Below the pieces are notes generated by a model that was given only the letters and a program-made list of their open reading frames with translations, searched no databases and was not told the DNA's origin. The position numbers and the translations under genes were made by a program. Shown here piece after piece: positions 27,270 to 37,227 of a DNA stretch of 64,000 bases (its first letter is position 1; each line of letters begins with the position of its first letter). Source of the stretch: Okeania sp. SIO1I7 (lineage in GTDB: Bacteria > Cyanobacteriota > Cyanobacteriia > Cyanobacteriales > Microcoleaceae); assembly GCA_010672585.1 (NCBI GenBank), contig JAAHGF010000024.1, positions 62,001 to 126,000 of the forward strand, in the 5' to 3' direction.

Positions 27270-27564
27270 GTAATAATTAAGTACGAAAAAAGAATATTAC
27301 AAATAATTTGAGTCATTGAAAGATTTTCGTTGATTACCGAAAAATTTTGGTCTAAAGCCTCCCCTTTTAAGGGGATAATAGAGAAAATTTTTCCTTTGAG
27401 CCAATCCTCTTCTTTTCAAGGAGAGGTAATAATTAATAATTAATAATTAATAATTAATAATTAATTGTTGAAGACTCTTTGACTAATAAAGAGATATTTA
27501 CCCAAAGAAATACTTAAAGACTATTCCTCCTAACTCTTGGCGAAACCGGAGTATTTGTAGCATT

Positions 27565-28338
27565 TTAAAATTGGTCCTTCTTTCCTCGTAAACGGGCAAA
27601 AGTTTGTACTGGATCTTGACTTTGAACCGCTAACTGTAAATCAGGTCTATCCCAACCAAGAAAAGGATTTGTGCGTTTTTCTACACCAATCATTGATGGT
27701 ACAGTAGCCTCATTCCGACTGCGTGCTGCCTTAACCTCAGCTAAACGAGCTTGTAGGTCTAAATTTTGCTCATCGACTGTTATCGCAAACTGCAAATTCT
27801 TCAAAGTGTATTCATGGGCACACCATATTCGTGTATTGTCGGGCAAATTACGCAGTTTGCTCAAAGACTGTACCATCTGAGCTGGTGTTCCTTCAAATAA
27901 GCGACCACAACCACCAGCAAATAAAGTATCACCACAAAATAATTCCCCCACTTCTCCAGCAACTACAGGAGGAAAGTAATAAGCAATATGGCCACTTGTA
28001 TGACCGGGCACAAATAGAACCTCTCCCTGTCGGTCAGAAAATTGGACTCGATCGCCTTCCTGTAAAAATACCTTTTGTCCAGGAATTCTACCTCGGTCTT
28101 CAACACCAGCATAAACAGTAAGTTGAGGAAATTTCTGAATTAACTTTTGATTAGCTCCTACATGGTCTGAATGGTGGTGAGTGTTGAAAATAGCCACCAA
28201 CTGAGCACCCAATGATTCTAGTTTTTCAGTCACTGGCCTAACTTCTGCTGGATCGACTACAGCCGCAATCTTTTGATTTGGGTCATGTAGTAAAAAGATA
28301 TAGTTGTCTGAAAGTGCTGGCAGTCGATAAATCTTCAT
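27565..28338 (-). CDS. gloB: Hydroxyacylglutathione hydrolase (glyoxalase II)
   Basis: This 257-residue metallo-beta-lactamase-fold enzyme hydrolyses S-lactoylglutathione to lactate and glutathione, the second step of methylglyoxal detoxification. The dinuclear metal motif THHHSDH (H54, H56, D58, H59) is present, followed by [31 protein letters not shown] and [13 protein letters not shown]. The C-terminal substrate domain includes [12 protein letters not shown]. Length and the C-terminal region favour GloB over generic beta-lactamase-fold hydrolases. Confidence 0.93.
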   Translation of the reverse strand: MKIYRLPALSDNYIFLLHDPNQKIAAVVDPAEVRPVTEKLESLGAQLVAIFNTHHHSDHVGANQKLIQKFPQLTVYAGVEDRGRIPGQKVFLQEGDRVQFSDRQGEVLFVPGHTSGHIAYYFPPVVAGEVGELFCGDTLFAGGCGRLFEGTPAQMVQSLSKLRNLPDNTRIWCAHEYTLKNLQFAITVDEQNLDLQARLAEVKAARSRNEATVPSMIGVEKRTNPFLGWDRPDLQLAVQSQDPVQTFARLRGKKDQF

Positions 28339-28727
28339 AGAAACTAAATTAATGCCTTATATACAAAATTTTGACTTGGGGATATTATTTCCCTCTTAAC
28401 TATTAAAATAACTTAGGAATAAAAACAAAGGTAATATTTATTTCTGAGGCTACTTTGATCGGGTATATTACTGAACATATAATTCAGTAAGCATTTCCTG
28501 CGGAATGCTGCGCAAACAGCCGTCAGCTATTATCTAGCCTCCTGGGTCGTAACTACGTTAACAGCAATTAATTTTGGATAAGGTAAAAGCAAACTTTGAA
28601 ATTGAGAAAGAATAAAAAATTACTACCAAAGTCTCTTTCCCACACCTGAGAAGTAATTATTCATTACTAATAGCTGAATGCTTACTATAATCAATATCAA
28701 CAGTTACAGATAGGAGATATAAATATT
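28339..28727. other. Intergenic region between gloB and the 70-aa gene
   Basis: Contains the dispersed micro-repeat TCCTGCGGAATGCTGCGCAA (about 28497-28519). AGGAG lies 10-14 nt before the next start. Nothing else is recognised. Confidence 0.4.
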
Positions 28728-28940
28728 ATGTTATGGAGTGAGCAAAATCAACCAAATGTGACAATCAATCAAATGGTGAACCGAGTTATTACATCAGGCA
28801 AACTTAGTCGCCGGGAACATCTACAACTTACTTCAGCAATATTATCGGGTAAAAACATCACAGATGAAGAACAACATCAAATTAATCAAATATTTGACTT
28901 TCTTCAAATTGGTAAAATTAAGTTGATTGATGATAATTAA
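28728..28940 (+). CDS. Small conserved cyanobacterial protein of unknown function
   Basis: This 70-residue soluble helical protein (NQMVNRVITSGKLSRREHLQ, then LTSAILSGKNITDEEQHQIN) resembles a short family seen in many cyanobacteria without a known role. A TAGGAGATATAAATATT ribosome-binding region precedes the ATG. The two helix-turn-helix-like halves are not convincing enough to call DNA binding. Confidence 0.7.
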   Translation: MLWSEQNQPNVTINQMVNRVITSGKLSRREHLQLTSAILSGKNITDEEQHQINQIFDFLQIGKIKLIDDN

Positions 28941-29684
28941 TCATATATGTTTAATGGTAAAAAATATCGTTCATTAATTGATAATTTATAATTCCCTCTG
29001 GTTAAAATTGAGAGGATTGAACATCAGGAAATATTATTTATTTTTTCTCTTAAGATGGGAGGCTTTCAACCAGGATGATTTAATTATTAATTATTAATTA
29101 TTCTGTAAAAACTTGAGAGTTTTTATTTGTTGTATAAAGTAAAAAAATCAAGATGATATGGAATATACAACAGGAAATAGAAAGTATAATGTATCAAAAA
29201 AGGTAGCTATACTTAGGTAATAAAATTTTCCTATTCTTTGCTTTCTACTGGTTAATACTACGCCAACAGCTATTCCATAGCTATTAGCAGTAATTGTGAA
29301 TGGGATATTTCACCAAAAAATCAGGTCTGAAGCCTCCCCTTTCAAGGGGATGAAAAAAAATAAAGTTCAATATTTCAAGCCTCTGACTTTCCTGCGGAAT
29401 GCTGCGCAAACAGGCAGAGGTACTGATAACTGTTAACGCAGTTCCTCCGGAGGAGGCTAACTGATAACTGAAATGACCTGCATTAAAATATTAAACATAT
29501 TTTTTAAAAAGTAAAAATAGTCTCAATATTTCCTTTATAACTAAAGAAACAGATACGCTGGGAAATTAAATTAATAAAGTACAGTAAGTAATAATTTGCA
29601 ACTTGATATAAATATAAACCTGACTATATTCTGATTTCTGTTAAATCCACAATTAACTAATACCTCAGATAGAGAAAATTAATA
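28941..29684. repeat. Intergenic region with hairpin and micro-repeats
   Basis: Bases 28986-29102 match the paired-hairpin unit of 9434-9562, ending in TTAATTA heptamers. Bases 29325-29350 hold CCTCCCCTTTCAAGGGG. The TCCTGCGGAATGCTGCGCAA micro-repeat is at about 29391-29413. No gene is seen. Confidence 0.55.
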
Positions 29685-30590
29685 ATGAGTGCAACTAAAC
29701 CAAATTCACTACTAACAGTACCAACAGGTTTATTACAAGTTCCTGCTGTAGTAAAAAATACTATAAAACCAGATAGTCCAGAAATCAAACTCTCTCTGGT
29801 TATTCCCACATTTAAAGAAAGTAAAAATATCCCAAAGATTGTCCAAAGACTAACTCAGTTATTAGATGCTAAAATTCCCGATGCTTATGAATTAATTGTG
29901 GTAGATGACAATAGTCCCGACTTAACTTGGGAGACGGCTCAGAATATGATACCAGAATATCCTCAACTCCAGGTAATGTGTAGGGAAAAAGAAAGAGGGC
30001 TTTCCACTGCAGTCATTCGTGGTTGGCAAGTAGCAAAAGGAGAAATATTAGGAGTCATAGATGCAGACTTACAACATCCTCCGGAAACTCTCTTAAAACT
30101 ATTGACAAAAATGGAGCAAGGTGCTGACTTAGCAGTAGCTAGTCGTCACTTTGAGGAAGGAGGGGTCAGTGAGTGGAATATTATGAGAAGATTATTGTCT
30201 CGTGGTGCTCAAGTTTTGGGGTTAATTATTTTACCAGGAGTCCTAGGGCGAGTCTCAGACCCCATGAGTGGCTATTTTATGGTCCGTCGAAAGGCGATCG
30301 CAGAAAAAATTCTTCGGCCAGTAGGGTACAAAATTTTGATTGAAGTTTTGGGCCGAGGCAACATTCATTGGGTGGGAGAAGTGGGCTATATTTTTAATGA
30401 ACGTATAGAAGGGGAAAGTAAAGTTACCTGGAAACAATATATAGAATATTTACACCATCTACTCAATTTAAGGTTAGCTAGATGGCCTAGTCGATTTATC
30501 TGTTTCGGTACAGTTGGTTTGAGCGCTGCGCTCGAAGTCAGAAATAGGAAGTCAGAAGTCAGAAGTTTTTTCTATGATAATTTTCGGTAA
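29685..30590 (+). CDS. Polyprenol-phosphate glycosyltransferase (GT2, DPM1-like), C-terminus truncated
   Basis: This GT2-family enzyme resembles dolichol/polyprenol-phosphate mannose synthase: KLSLVIPTFKESKNIPKIV, LIVVDDNSPDLTWE, the DADLQHPPE metal motif, SDPMSGYFMVRR and K.LIEVLGRG. Homologues of this type usually continue into a GtrA-like membrane domain beginning FICFGTVGLS. Here the frame reaches that point (about residue 275) and then runs into heptamer repeat DNA (EVRNRKSEVRSFF) and stops at 301. The catalytic domain is intact but the membrane domain is gone, and no remnant is visible downstream. Confidence 0.85.
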   Translation: MSATKPNSLLTVPTGLLQVPAVVKNTIKPDSPEIKLSLVIPTFKESKNIPKIVQRLTQLLDAKIPDAYELIVVDDNSPDLTWETAQNMIPEYPQLQVMCREKERGLSTAVIRGWQVAKGEILGVIDADLQHPPETLLKLLTKMEQGADLAVASRHFEEGGVSEWNIMRRLLSRGAQVLGLIILPGVLGRVSDPMSGYFMVRRKAIAEKILRPVGYKILIEVLGRGNIHWVGEVGYIFNERIEGESKVTWKQYIEYLHHLLNLRLARWPSRFICFGTVGLSAALEVRNRKSEVRSFFYDNFR

Positions 30591-31100
30591 TAAAATATCT
30601 ATTTCTAGACGGAGAAATAGGGTGAGGCGACCCCCGCTATAAATTTCATTTTAGCCGTTAAAAATTAGTGGTGAGTGACAACCTCCCACTAATTTTAACT
30701 TCTGACTTTCAGTCCGAATGCTGCGCAAACACACTTGTGATTTCTGACTTCTTGAATGTTTTTAATATATCAGGACTTACGCAAAAGATTAAATTATACT
30801 CCATTTTTAGGGGGTTAACGGCCGTTAACCTCTACCATAAGTAGCGGTTATGCGTAAGTCCTGATATTTACGCTGTGAATTATCTGAGTCCAAGACTATG
30901 TACAATTTATAAGTTATCACTTACGCATTAAATTTTTTAGTTATGAACATTGTATTTAGTATAGCACTATAGTTTCAACTAAATTTATGTAATGTTTTTA
31001 CGTAAGTTCTATAAGGAAAAAAAGTTATAAATTGTTCATACTCCTTATTGCCTCCCTTGATAACTAACAGACTTTAAACAAGATGTCGTATTAGTAGTTT
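30591..31100. repeat. Intergenic region with ACTTACGCA elements
   Basis: A complete ACTTACGCA element lies at 30771-30863. A weaker related pair (CACTTACGCA ... CGTAAGTTC) spans about 30920-31010. A truncated micro-repeat (GAATGCTGCGCAAAC) is near 30716. No gene is seen. Confidence 0.55.
30771..30863 (+). repeat. ACTTACGCA inverted-repeat element, complete
   Basis: The 13-bp ends CAGGACTTACGCA / TGCGTAAGTCCTG are perfect. The interior contains the palindrome GGTTAACGGCCGTTAACC. This is the best reference copy of the family that MITE-1 has entered twice. Confidence 0.8.
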
Positions 31101-31457
31101 TTATCCCTGAAATACAGGGCATTCAAATTCCCAATTACTCTTGGGCCATGATTTTTGGTAGTCCCACGGTACCACATAAGACTTTTCTTCTAAGTCTTTA
31201 ATTTCATCAATAGATACCAACATTGAATCACTCAAACGCACTACCATCTCTCCATTCAAAAGTGCCTGTCTCCATTGCTTTCCTGTCTTCCAAGCATAAT
31301 ATTTGACTCCACTCCAACGAGGGTTAACTGGGTATCCGGCAAACCCAGAACGCAATGCAGGAATATAGGTGCTTTTGAGTTGAGTATGAGCCAATATTCC
31401 TTCCTCTAGTTTAACTACTTTAAGATGTTGATGATCTTGCTTAAACACGGGACTCAC
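31101..31457 (-). CDS. Conserved hypothetical protein, tryptophan-rich
   Basis: This soluble 118-residue protein has a conserved-looking core, SGFAGYPVNPRWSGVKYYAW then KTGKQWRQALLNGEMVVR, and a C-terminal W-rich segment. It appears to be of a type found in cyanobacteria, but no domain or function could be assigned. An AGGAGGTGAGTCCC sequence just upstream is a strong ribosome-binding site and supports the start. It is flanked by repeats on both sides with no operon partner. Confidence 0.65.
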   Translation of the reverse strand: MSPVFKQDHQHLKVVKLEEGILAHTQLKSTYIPALRSGFAGYPVNPRWSGVKYYAWKTGKQWRQALLNGEMVVRLSDSMLVSIDEIKDLEEKSYVVPWDYQKSWPKSNWEFECPVFQG

Positions 31458-32017
31458 CTCCTGCTTTAGAATATGCTTAATTTTTCTTAACTTATCAGAC
31501 TACGGGCATTATATCACTCAGAATTTCAGATTTTTGAGATTGAGGAAAATCTATCTATACAACTATTATAAGTAGAATAATTTCCCTTTTTCTCAGCCTT
31601 AGCATTTTTTTATTGAATGGTATTACACAAATTTAACTCTTTATAGATGTAAATTTCATTTACCTTAATACCAATTCAGGAAAATAACGCCCTAATTTAT
31701 TAGAGCAGGTTTTGTTTATCTTTTTCTTTTGGATTTAATACCCCGTCGTCTGCAGTCTAAGGAAAGGACACGGACATATCAAAAGCTTAAAACTTAGACA
31801 AGGCAAGATTTTTCCTCCTTCCTCCTTCCTTCTTCCTCCTTCCTTCTTTCTTCTTCCTTCTTCCTTCTTCCTTCTTCCTTCTTCAAAAAGTTCAGTGGCG
31901 ATCGCCCACTCCTGCAAAACAAAACAAATTTTTTATATTAGTCAGGAAAAAATAGTGATATTATCATCAACAACTAGCCATAATTCACATATTTATGATT
32001 GAATATTAGGGAAAGAT
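31458..32017. repeat. Intergenic region with CTTCCTT heptamers
   Basis: Bases 31810-31885 are a CTTCCTT/CTTCCTC heptamer array followed by a HIP1 octamer. The remainder is AT-rich without recognised features. Confidence 0.5.
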
Positions 32018-33037
32018 ATGATTCATCAAAAATGGATTCAAGATGCAATTAAGCTACTAAGTAGGAATGTAACTCAATCTTTATTTTCCACTGTAGAGAA
32101 ATTAAATTTAACTATTATACATTTTTACAAAAATTGCTTTTTAATTAAGTTTTTACCAAAGTGGATAAGTAAACTGGTATACCTTTCACTAATATTTATG
32201 CTCAGTTTAGGTTTGACTGCTGCAGCTATTAAATCTCCGACTGTCAAAATTCCGATTTTTGGTTTCCATGACATTATTGATTTACAGAATAAAGCTGATT
32301 TACCACCATATCGCCGTCTCTATGATATGGATTATACTAAGCAAGATTTAGAAAAGTTTGTAGAGTATTTAGTACAGAAAAATTACTGGTTTTTATCCTC
32401 TCAAGATTTATTCGTATATTTTATTAATAAATCTCAACCTATACCAAGTAAACATATAGGTCAAAAACCTGTAATGCTTACTTTTGATGATGGCTATGAA
32501 GGAGTACATCAAAATGGAATGCCAATCTTAGAAAGGATGGAAGAAAAATATGGTGAAAAAGTAAAATTTGTTCTATTTATTAATCCTAAAACTCTGGGAG
32601 TTAATAATGGAAAAGATTTACCACATCTTAGTTGCCAAGATTTAAGAGAGGGATATCAAAAAGATTTTTATGATATTCAATCTCATGGATTTACTCATAA
32701 AAATTTCACTAAAATTAGCTCCAAGGAATTAGAAGTCGAACTATATTTTGCCAAGTTAGCTTTGAGAAAATGTACTAATGATTTAGATAGGAATAAAATT
32801 GTCGCTGCTCATATTGCTTATCCCTATGGTGCCATCAATACAAAGGTGGAAAAAAAGTTACCTAAATATCATCTAACTGGATTTATTTACGATGATAAAT
32901 TTTTGAAAGTAAATTATCTCAAAAATAAGTTCCGCATTTCTCGAATTACAGTTGGTAGTCGCATATCTCCTTATAAGTTAATTCGGTTAGCAACTCGAGC
33001 TTCAACACTCAAAAAAATTCCTAAGTCGAAAAAATGA
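32018..33037 (+). CDS. Polysaccharide deacetylase (NodB homology, CE4) membrane-anchored protein
   Basis: This 339-residue protein has a single N-terminal membrane helix (about residues 50-70, ISKLVYLSLIFMLSLGLTAA) followed by a NodB-type domain. The catalytic aspartate motif MLTFDDGYEG, the histidine segment DIQSHGFTHKNF and the AHIAYPYGAIN motif are all in order. It probably acts in the periplasm on peptidoglycan or exopolysaccharide N- or O-acetyl groups. The exact substrate is not inferable. Heptamer repeats begin directly after the stop. Confidence 0.85.
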   Translation: MIHQKWIQDAIKLLSRNVTQSLFSTVEKLNLTIIHFYKNCFLIKFLPKWISKLVYLSLIFMLSLGLTAAAIKSPTVKIPIFGFHDIIDLQNKADLPPYRRLYDMDYTKQDLEKFVEYLVQKNYWFLSSQDLFVYFINKSQPIPSKHIGQKPVMLTFDDGYEGVHQNGMPILERMEEKYGEKVKFVLFINPKTLGVNNGKDLPHLSCQDLREGYQKDFYDIQSHGFTHKNFTKISSKELEVELYFAKLALRKCTNDLDRNKIVAAHIAYPYGAINTKVEKKLPKYHLTGFIYDDKFLKVNYLKNKFRISRITVGSRISPYKLIRLATRASTLKKIPKSKK

Positions 33038-33552
33038 ACGAAGGAAGAAGGAAGAGGGAAGAAGGAAGAAGGAAGAGGCAGGAAGGTTGAATATCAAGTC
33101 TCATTAACAGAACTTACGCACGGATACTAAATCCAGTGAGGGCGCAATTCGGAGCTTGGCGGAACGCCAATGCCATTTGCTTCGCATAACTATCGTTAAC
33201 GCCGCTAAATATGGCGTTTTAAAGGTGAATTTGCGTAAGTCCTGATTAAATTAGTAATAATAAAAATCTGTTCTCTAGACATCTCCAATAATAAAAAATA
33301 AAATCAATTATCGTAGATAAATCATCAATTCTTTCCCTCTACTCTGTACGGACGTTCCATGCAACGTCCCCACTCCCTCACTCCCCCTTGGGACAATTCT
33401 TACTCCTACCTCCTCGCTCATTCCCATTTATCCCCTCCTGGGAGGGGCCCGCGGGTGGGTTGTCTCCTGTATTCCCATCCTGGGAGGGGGAGGGGCGAGG
33501 GGTGGGTTGTCTCCTGTCTCCTACCCCTACTAAAAGACTTTTTCAGCAGACC
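33038..33552. repeat. Repeat region between deacetylase and cmoB
   Basis: Contents: a GGAAGAA heptamer array (33040-33085), an ACTTACGCA element (33108-33244), a single TAGACATCTCC end (33279) and a truncated MITE-2 copy whose right end abuts cmoB. Confidence 0.6.
33108..33244. repeat. ACTTACGCA inverted-repeat element, divergent interior
   Basis: The ends CAGAACTTACGCA and TGCGTAAGTCCTG match the family. The interior differs and contains a GGCGTT / AACGCC pair. Confidence 0.65.
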
Positions 33553-33554
33553 CT
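33380..33554. mobile_element. MITE-2 truncated copy at the cmoB stop
   Basis: Right end CTACTAAAAGACTTTTTCAG then CAGACCCT, followed by ATTT. The left end is missing. The last two bases overlap the TAG stop of cmoB. Confidence 0.6.
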
Positions 33555-34575
33555 ATTTACGAGCGATCGCATAATAGCGCCAAGGAGCAGGATAACCTTC
33601 AACTGTCAACGAAGGGTCTTCAGAATTAAGAAATTCTGACAAACTATCAATATTTGCCCAAGAAGTGCGCCGTTGTTCTGCCACTGATAAAGGTTCGGCA
33701 AAAAAACAATTAATATCACTAAACCCCGCTCTCCCTATCCAATTCTCTAAGCAAGACTGAGTGGGGAGAAACCAAATACCTCGTGCTTGAGCATAACGTT
33801 TCCGAGGTGTTAAAGCTACTGGTAAATCTCCAGGAATACCTTGACAGTCAATAATAATTTCCCCTTTGGGTGTTAAAGCTTCTCGCATTTTGCGTAATAA
33901 AGTAATAGGGTCAGTGTGATGATAGAGAATACCCAAGCAGAAAATGGTGTCAAAAAATTGGGGGTAATAGTGAATATGTTCAACTCCCAACAATTCAAAC
34001 ATCAACATTTTTTGTTGCGCAATATTTTGAATAAGTTGAAAATTCCAAAAATGTTTGGCATAAGGTTCAAAACCAATAACTAACTCTGGTTGTTGAGCTG
34101 CCATGCGAAACATAAAATAACCATTGTGGCAGCCAATATCGGCGACTCTACGATTTTTCAGAGAATTAATATGTGGCAAAATACGCTCCCATTTCCAGTC
34201 AGAACGCCATTCAGCATCAATGTTTATACCAAATAGTTCAAACGGACCTTTTTTCCAAGGACAAAATGTTTGCAAACTGTTCCGGAACAATTGTTGTTGC
34301 TCCGGGGAGAGTTCCTCAGCACGACCGACTTTTATCGCTGCACCAGAAAAGTCAAAAAAGTCACTTTTGATATCTGCAACTGTTTGTACTGCTTCGCAAT
34401 ACTTTTGAGTAGAGATGTCAAATAATTTTGTGTGCTTTTCTTGACGGGTTTTTAATATTGCTTCTGTATCGATGGGGATATCATATTTATATAAATAATC
34501 TGAGGGAATATAACCGATTTGATTATTAAACATTTTGCTAAGTTGAGTCATTCTTGCGTAATGGTGAAGATACAA
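33553..34575 (-). CDS. cmoB: tRNA U34 carboxymethyltransferase (CmoB)
   Basis: This 340-residue protein resembles CmoB, which transfers a carboxymethyl group from carboxy-SAM to 5-hydroxyuridine at tRNA position 34. Visible are KVGR and LRPW-like PFELFGINIDAEWRSDWKW, the SAM motif VADIGCHNGYFMFRMA, FDTIFCLGILYHHTDPI, EIIIDCQGIPGDLPVALTPR-like and YAQARGIWFLPT. The N-terminus is uncertain; ATG codons at 34575, 34551 and 34533 are all in frame. No cmoA is nearby. Its 3' end overlaps a repeat element by two bases. Confidence 0.88.
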   Translation of the reverse strand: MYLHHYARMTQLSKMFNNQIGYIPSDYLYKYDIPIDTEAILKTRQEKHTKLFDISTQKYCEAVQTVADIKSDFFDFSGAAIKVGRAEELSPEQQQLFRNSLQTFCPWKKGPFELFGINIDAEWRSDWKWERILPHINSLKNRRVADIGCHNGYFMFRMAAQQPELVIGFEPYAKHFWNFQLIQNIAQQKMLMFELLGVEHIHYYPQFFDTIFCLGILYHHTDPITLLRKMREALTPKGEIIIDCQGIPGDLPVALTPRKRYAQARGIWFLPTQSCLENWIGRAGFSDINCFFAEPLSVAEQRRTSWANIDSLSEFLNSEDPSLTVEGYPAPWRYYAIARK

Positions 34576-34869
34576 CAGATTTCAGGTAAATGAGGTACAC
34601 ATAAGAATGGTAAGGTGTTTCCAGTGCTGGCATCTTGCCCGCGACTTGTGTACCTGAACTAATATGAAATACGCTGTATATATTTTTCAGTTTCTCCCCC
34701 ACTCCCCCACTCCCTGTACGGACGCCCTTATGCAACGTCCCTACCTACCCCCTTCCGTATCCGTGTATCCGTGCCATAATCCGTGTGAGTTCCCCCACTT
34801 CCCTACCCCCTTCCGTATCCGTGTATCCGTGCCATAATCCGTGTGAGCCACTCCCCCACCTTCACAAAC
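34576..34869. repeat. Palindromic repeat and 59-bp tandem duplication
   Basis: Bases 34574-34675 are a second copy of the 111-212 palindromic element. Bases 34746-34848 hold a direct duplication of about 59-bp period containing CCGTATCCGTGTATCCGTGC. Confidence 0.65.
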
Positions 34870-37227
34870 CTACTTATTAGTAGATTTCGCTTCCTCAGGC
34901 AACAGAACCTTCGCTCGAATAAACCGTAAACCACTTACTCCTTGTAGAGGTTCAACCAAACCACTCTCAAATTTATCCTCCACCCAACCTTCACGAACTA
35001 AATAACGGAAATACTGTTGATATTCTTGCCACTCTTCATCAGTAGAATAAACCACAGTCAACATCCCTGGTTGAGTAATCCGCTCCTTTGTTTCCCGATC
35101 CACACCTTTATCAATTCTCTTTTTAACAATTTCATAACGAATATCGCGACTACCTTTGACATCAAACAATCTTTCTGTACTTTCATTATGATAAATATCA
35201 ATTGTAGAATTCTGCACTAAGACCAGATGCACAACTCCCAAAGTAACTTCCTCAGATTCAGCTTTCAGGCGCAAAATTGTTCTAGCACAATCACAGATTG
35301 CTCGTAGTTGCTCGTAACGTAAACTACAGAGATGAAATTGACTAAATTTAGGATTAATAGATTTCCCCAGATACATCATGTGGTCTATACCATCAGTAGC
35401 CTCAAAATCACAATGATGGGGTATAATTTGCTGCATCTGTTGTTGCCACTTTTCCCAAGTGTTTTGAAGATGGTAGTTAATTTTGTGCAACATCTGGTCG
35501 TAGCGATCGCGAGCTTGATACACACTATTATGTTCGTTGTCACAAGCAGCTCGATAAGCTTCTACAGCAGTTTTGACCGAATCTCCACATTCTAAAAAAT
35601 AATCAAAGTAATTTTCTAGATGTAAATTTAGATATTCTCTTGCTGTAATTTCACTATCCACCGATACTTTTTCTTCTAGAGACTTAATATATTCCAACAT
35701 ATCTTGTCGTAGTTGCTGACAAAAAGCACTATCTTTTATTTGACAAATAGTTTCAACAATTGTTAAACCTAAGCAAAATTGTGTCAGCAGATCGGTTTGA
35801 ATTGCACGATTACGTTCGGTAGAAGAGCCGCGAATATCACAGATACCATAAAGAGGATAGACATCTTCAAAAACGATTATTTCTGGTGGTAATCCCCAAC
35901 TACGCCGTTCTGCTTCTTGCAAAAATCGCCATTCAACTGCAGGGTGAATATTACGAATATTTGTGAACCGTTGTTGAATTGTTTGACGAACTGCAGTGGT
36001 CAAAACTGGAATAAGTTCCTGAGCGTGTTTATAATCAGAGGTATAAAAATTGCTGGGGTGCTTGCTAGTTAATCCTACTATTCCCAAAACTGCTTGAAGT
36101 CCAGAACTATCTTCTGGAGAGGCAGTTTTAATTACTAAAGGAATTAGTAGCAAGGAGCGGACTCCTCTTTGATATAGATTTTGTTCGCACTCAGTTTGAC
36201 AATGTATCTTAAGATCGAGAATATTCTGAATTTGATTATTTTTAGCAGTTTTCAAGATCGGAGAATCCTGTAGACCCTGTGTGGAATATAGTCCAGGATA
36301 GTTGCTGGTTGTTAAATATTCACTGCTGATAAATAATTTTAGTTGTTTTTCTCCTTCATTACGCAGTAGAATCATATCATCTGCCCGGAATAGCGAACGC
36401 ATTAGTTTGTCTATTTGCTGAAATTTCTCTTGCTGCATCAATGATTCTGGTTCCACTAACAGTTGAGTTAGTCTTCGTTTTTGTTCTTGAATAGTTACAT
36501 CTAAGCCTTCGAGTAAAAACAAACCCTCTAGTTGGAAATTTTCCAATTTTAACTGTTGAGCTAAAATTTCTAGATTTCCCGGTTGTATCAACCAAGCTAT
36601 TTGTTCAGATTTTGACATTGATTGGAGATTGACCTCTGTAAAATCATCTACAGTTTTGCCAACTCTTTGTACTTTTTGTTGTGAGCAACAAAACCAAAAT
36701 TCTATATACTGTGGTTCAGAGTTTTGTGGGCAATTAATGGTTGATATGATTGAATAATGTTGAAATTGTAGATTTGCTGTGTCTATTTGATAAAGTTCTT
36801 TGAGTACCCAGCGCAAAACTTGTAGGCGGTAAATTTTTTCTAGTTCTGTTTTCTCCCAATCACTTACCGACTCATTGAGCTTAATGTTTTGCTTTGATTC
36901 TATTTCATCGATCCGATCTATTCCCATTAGCTGGCAAAAAGCATGATTGGCATATTTTATGCTGAGGCTACTTGGCTCTACAATTGCTGTTAATATTCTG
37001 CTGTGGTGTGGAAAATTTTCAAGTCGCTCTATTATTTGTCTCCAAATTTTTAGTTGATCGACTTGATTTTGATGATTGGATAGTTGAGATGTTAGAGCTT
37101 GCAATAGTTGCTCTATATTTATATCCTCACTGTTTTGATGGTTTGGGATGGCAGAAGTTTTTCCTGGTAAAGCTTTTGTATTATATTTATTATTCTTGTC
37201 TGTAATTTTTTGTTTAGAAGTATGCAT
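34870..37227 (-). CDS. Large PAS/GAF-like sensory protein, no recognised output domain
   Basis: This soluble 785-residue protein has a PAS-like segment near residues 75-130 (ILTAIVEPSSLSIKYANHAF, CQLMGIDRIDEIE). A GAF-like region lies around 255-430 (RADDMILLRNEGEKQLKLF, SLLLIPLVIK, LGIVGLTSKHPS). The C-terminal half carries a conserved-looking motif, YPLYGICDIRGSSTERNRA, and long helices. It has no kinase, cyclase or helix-turn-helix domain. Similar GAF proteins with the DIRGSS motif occur in cyanobacteria and Bacteroidetes without known function. It stands alone with a 957-bp upstream gap. Confidence 0.65.
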   Translation of the reverse strand: MHTSKQKITDKNNKYNTKALPGKTSAIPNHQNSEDINIEQLLQALTSQLSNHQNQVDQLKIWRQIIERLENFPHHSRILTAIVEPSSLSIKYANHAFCQLMGIDRIDEIESKQNIKLNESVSDWEKTELEKIYRLQVLRWVLKELYQIDTANLQFQHYSIISTINCPQNSEPQYIEFWFCCSQQKVQRVGKTVDDFTEVNLQSMSKSEQIAWLIQPGNLEILAQQLKLENFQLEGLFLLEGLDVTIQEQKRRLTQLLVEPESLMQQEKFQQIDKLMRSLFRADDMILLRNEGEKQLKLFISSEYLTTSNYPGLYSTQGLQDSPILKTAKNNQIQNILDLKIHCQTECEQNLYQRGVRSLLLIPLVIKTASPEDSSGLQAVLGIVGLTSKHPSNFYTSDYKHAQELIPVLTTAVRQTIQQRFTNIRNIHPAVEWRFLQEAERRSWGLPPEIIVFEDVYPLYGICDIRGSSTERNRAIQTDLLTQFCLGLTIVETICQIKDSAFCQQLRQDMLEYIKSLEEKVSVDSEITAREYLNLHLENYFDYFLECGDSVKTAVEAYRAACDNEHNSVYQARDRYDQMLHKINYHLQNTWEKWQQQMQQIIPHHCDFEATDGIDHMMYLGKSINPKFSQFHLCSLRYEQLRAICDCARTILRLKAESEEVTLGVVHLVLVQNSTIDIYHNESTERLFDVKGSRDIRYEIVKKRIDKGVDRETKERITQPGMLTVVYSTDEEWQEYQQYFRYLVREGWVEDKFESGLVEPLQGVSGLRFIRAKVLLPEEAKSTNK

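Larger units (their letters stand above)
26305..27564. repeat. Long intergenic region with several repeat families
   Basis: Contents: a copy of the CACATTYCGCAC element (26550-26853); an unexplained stretch 26870-27110 that includes a CTCCGC / GCGGAG hairpin and no sustained frame; an ACTTACGCA element (27178-27269); a paired-hairpin repeat (CCTCCCCTTTTAAGGGG, 27358-27376); and TAATTAA heptamers (27430-27468). No gene can be supported. Confidence 0.6.
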
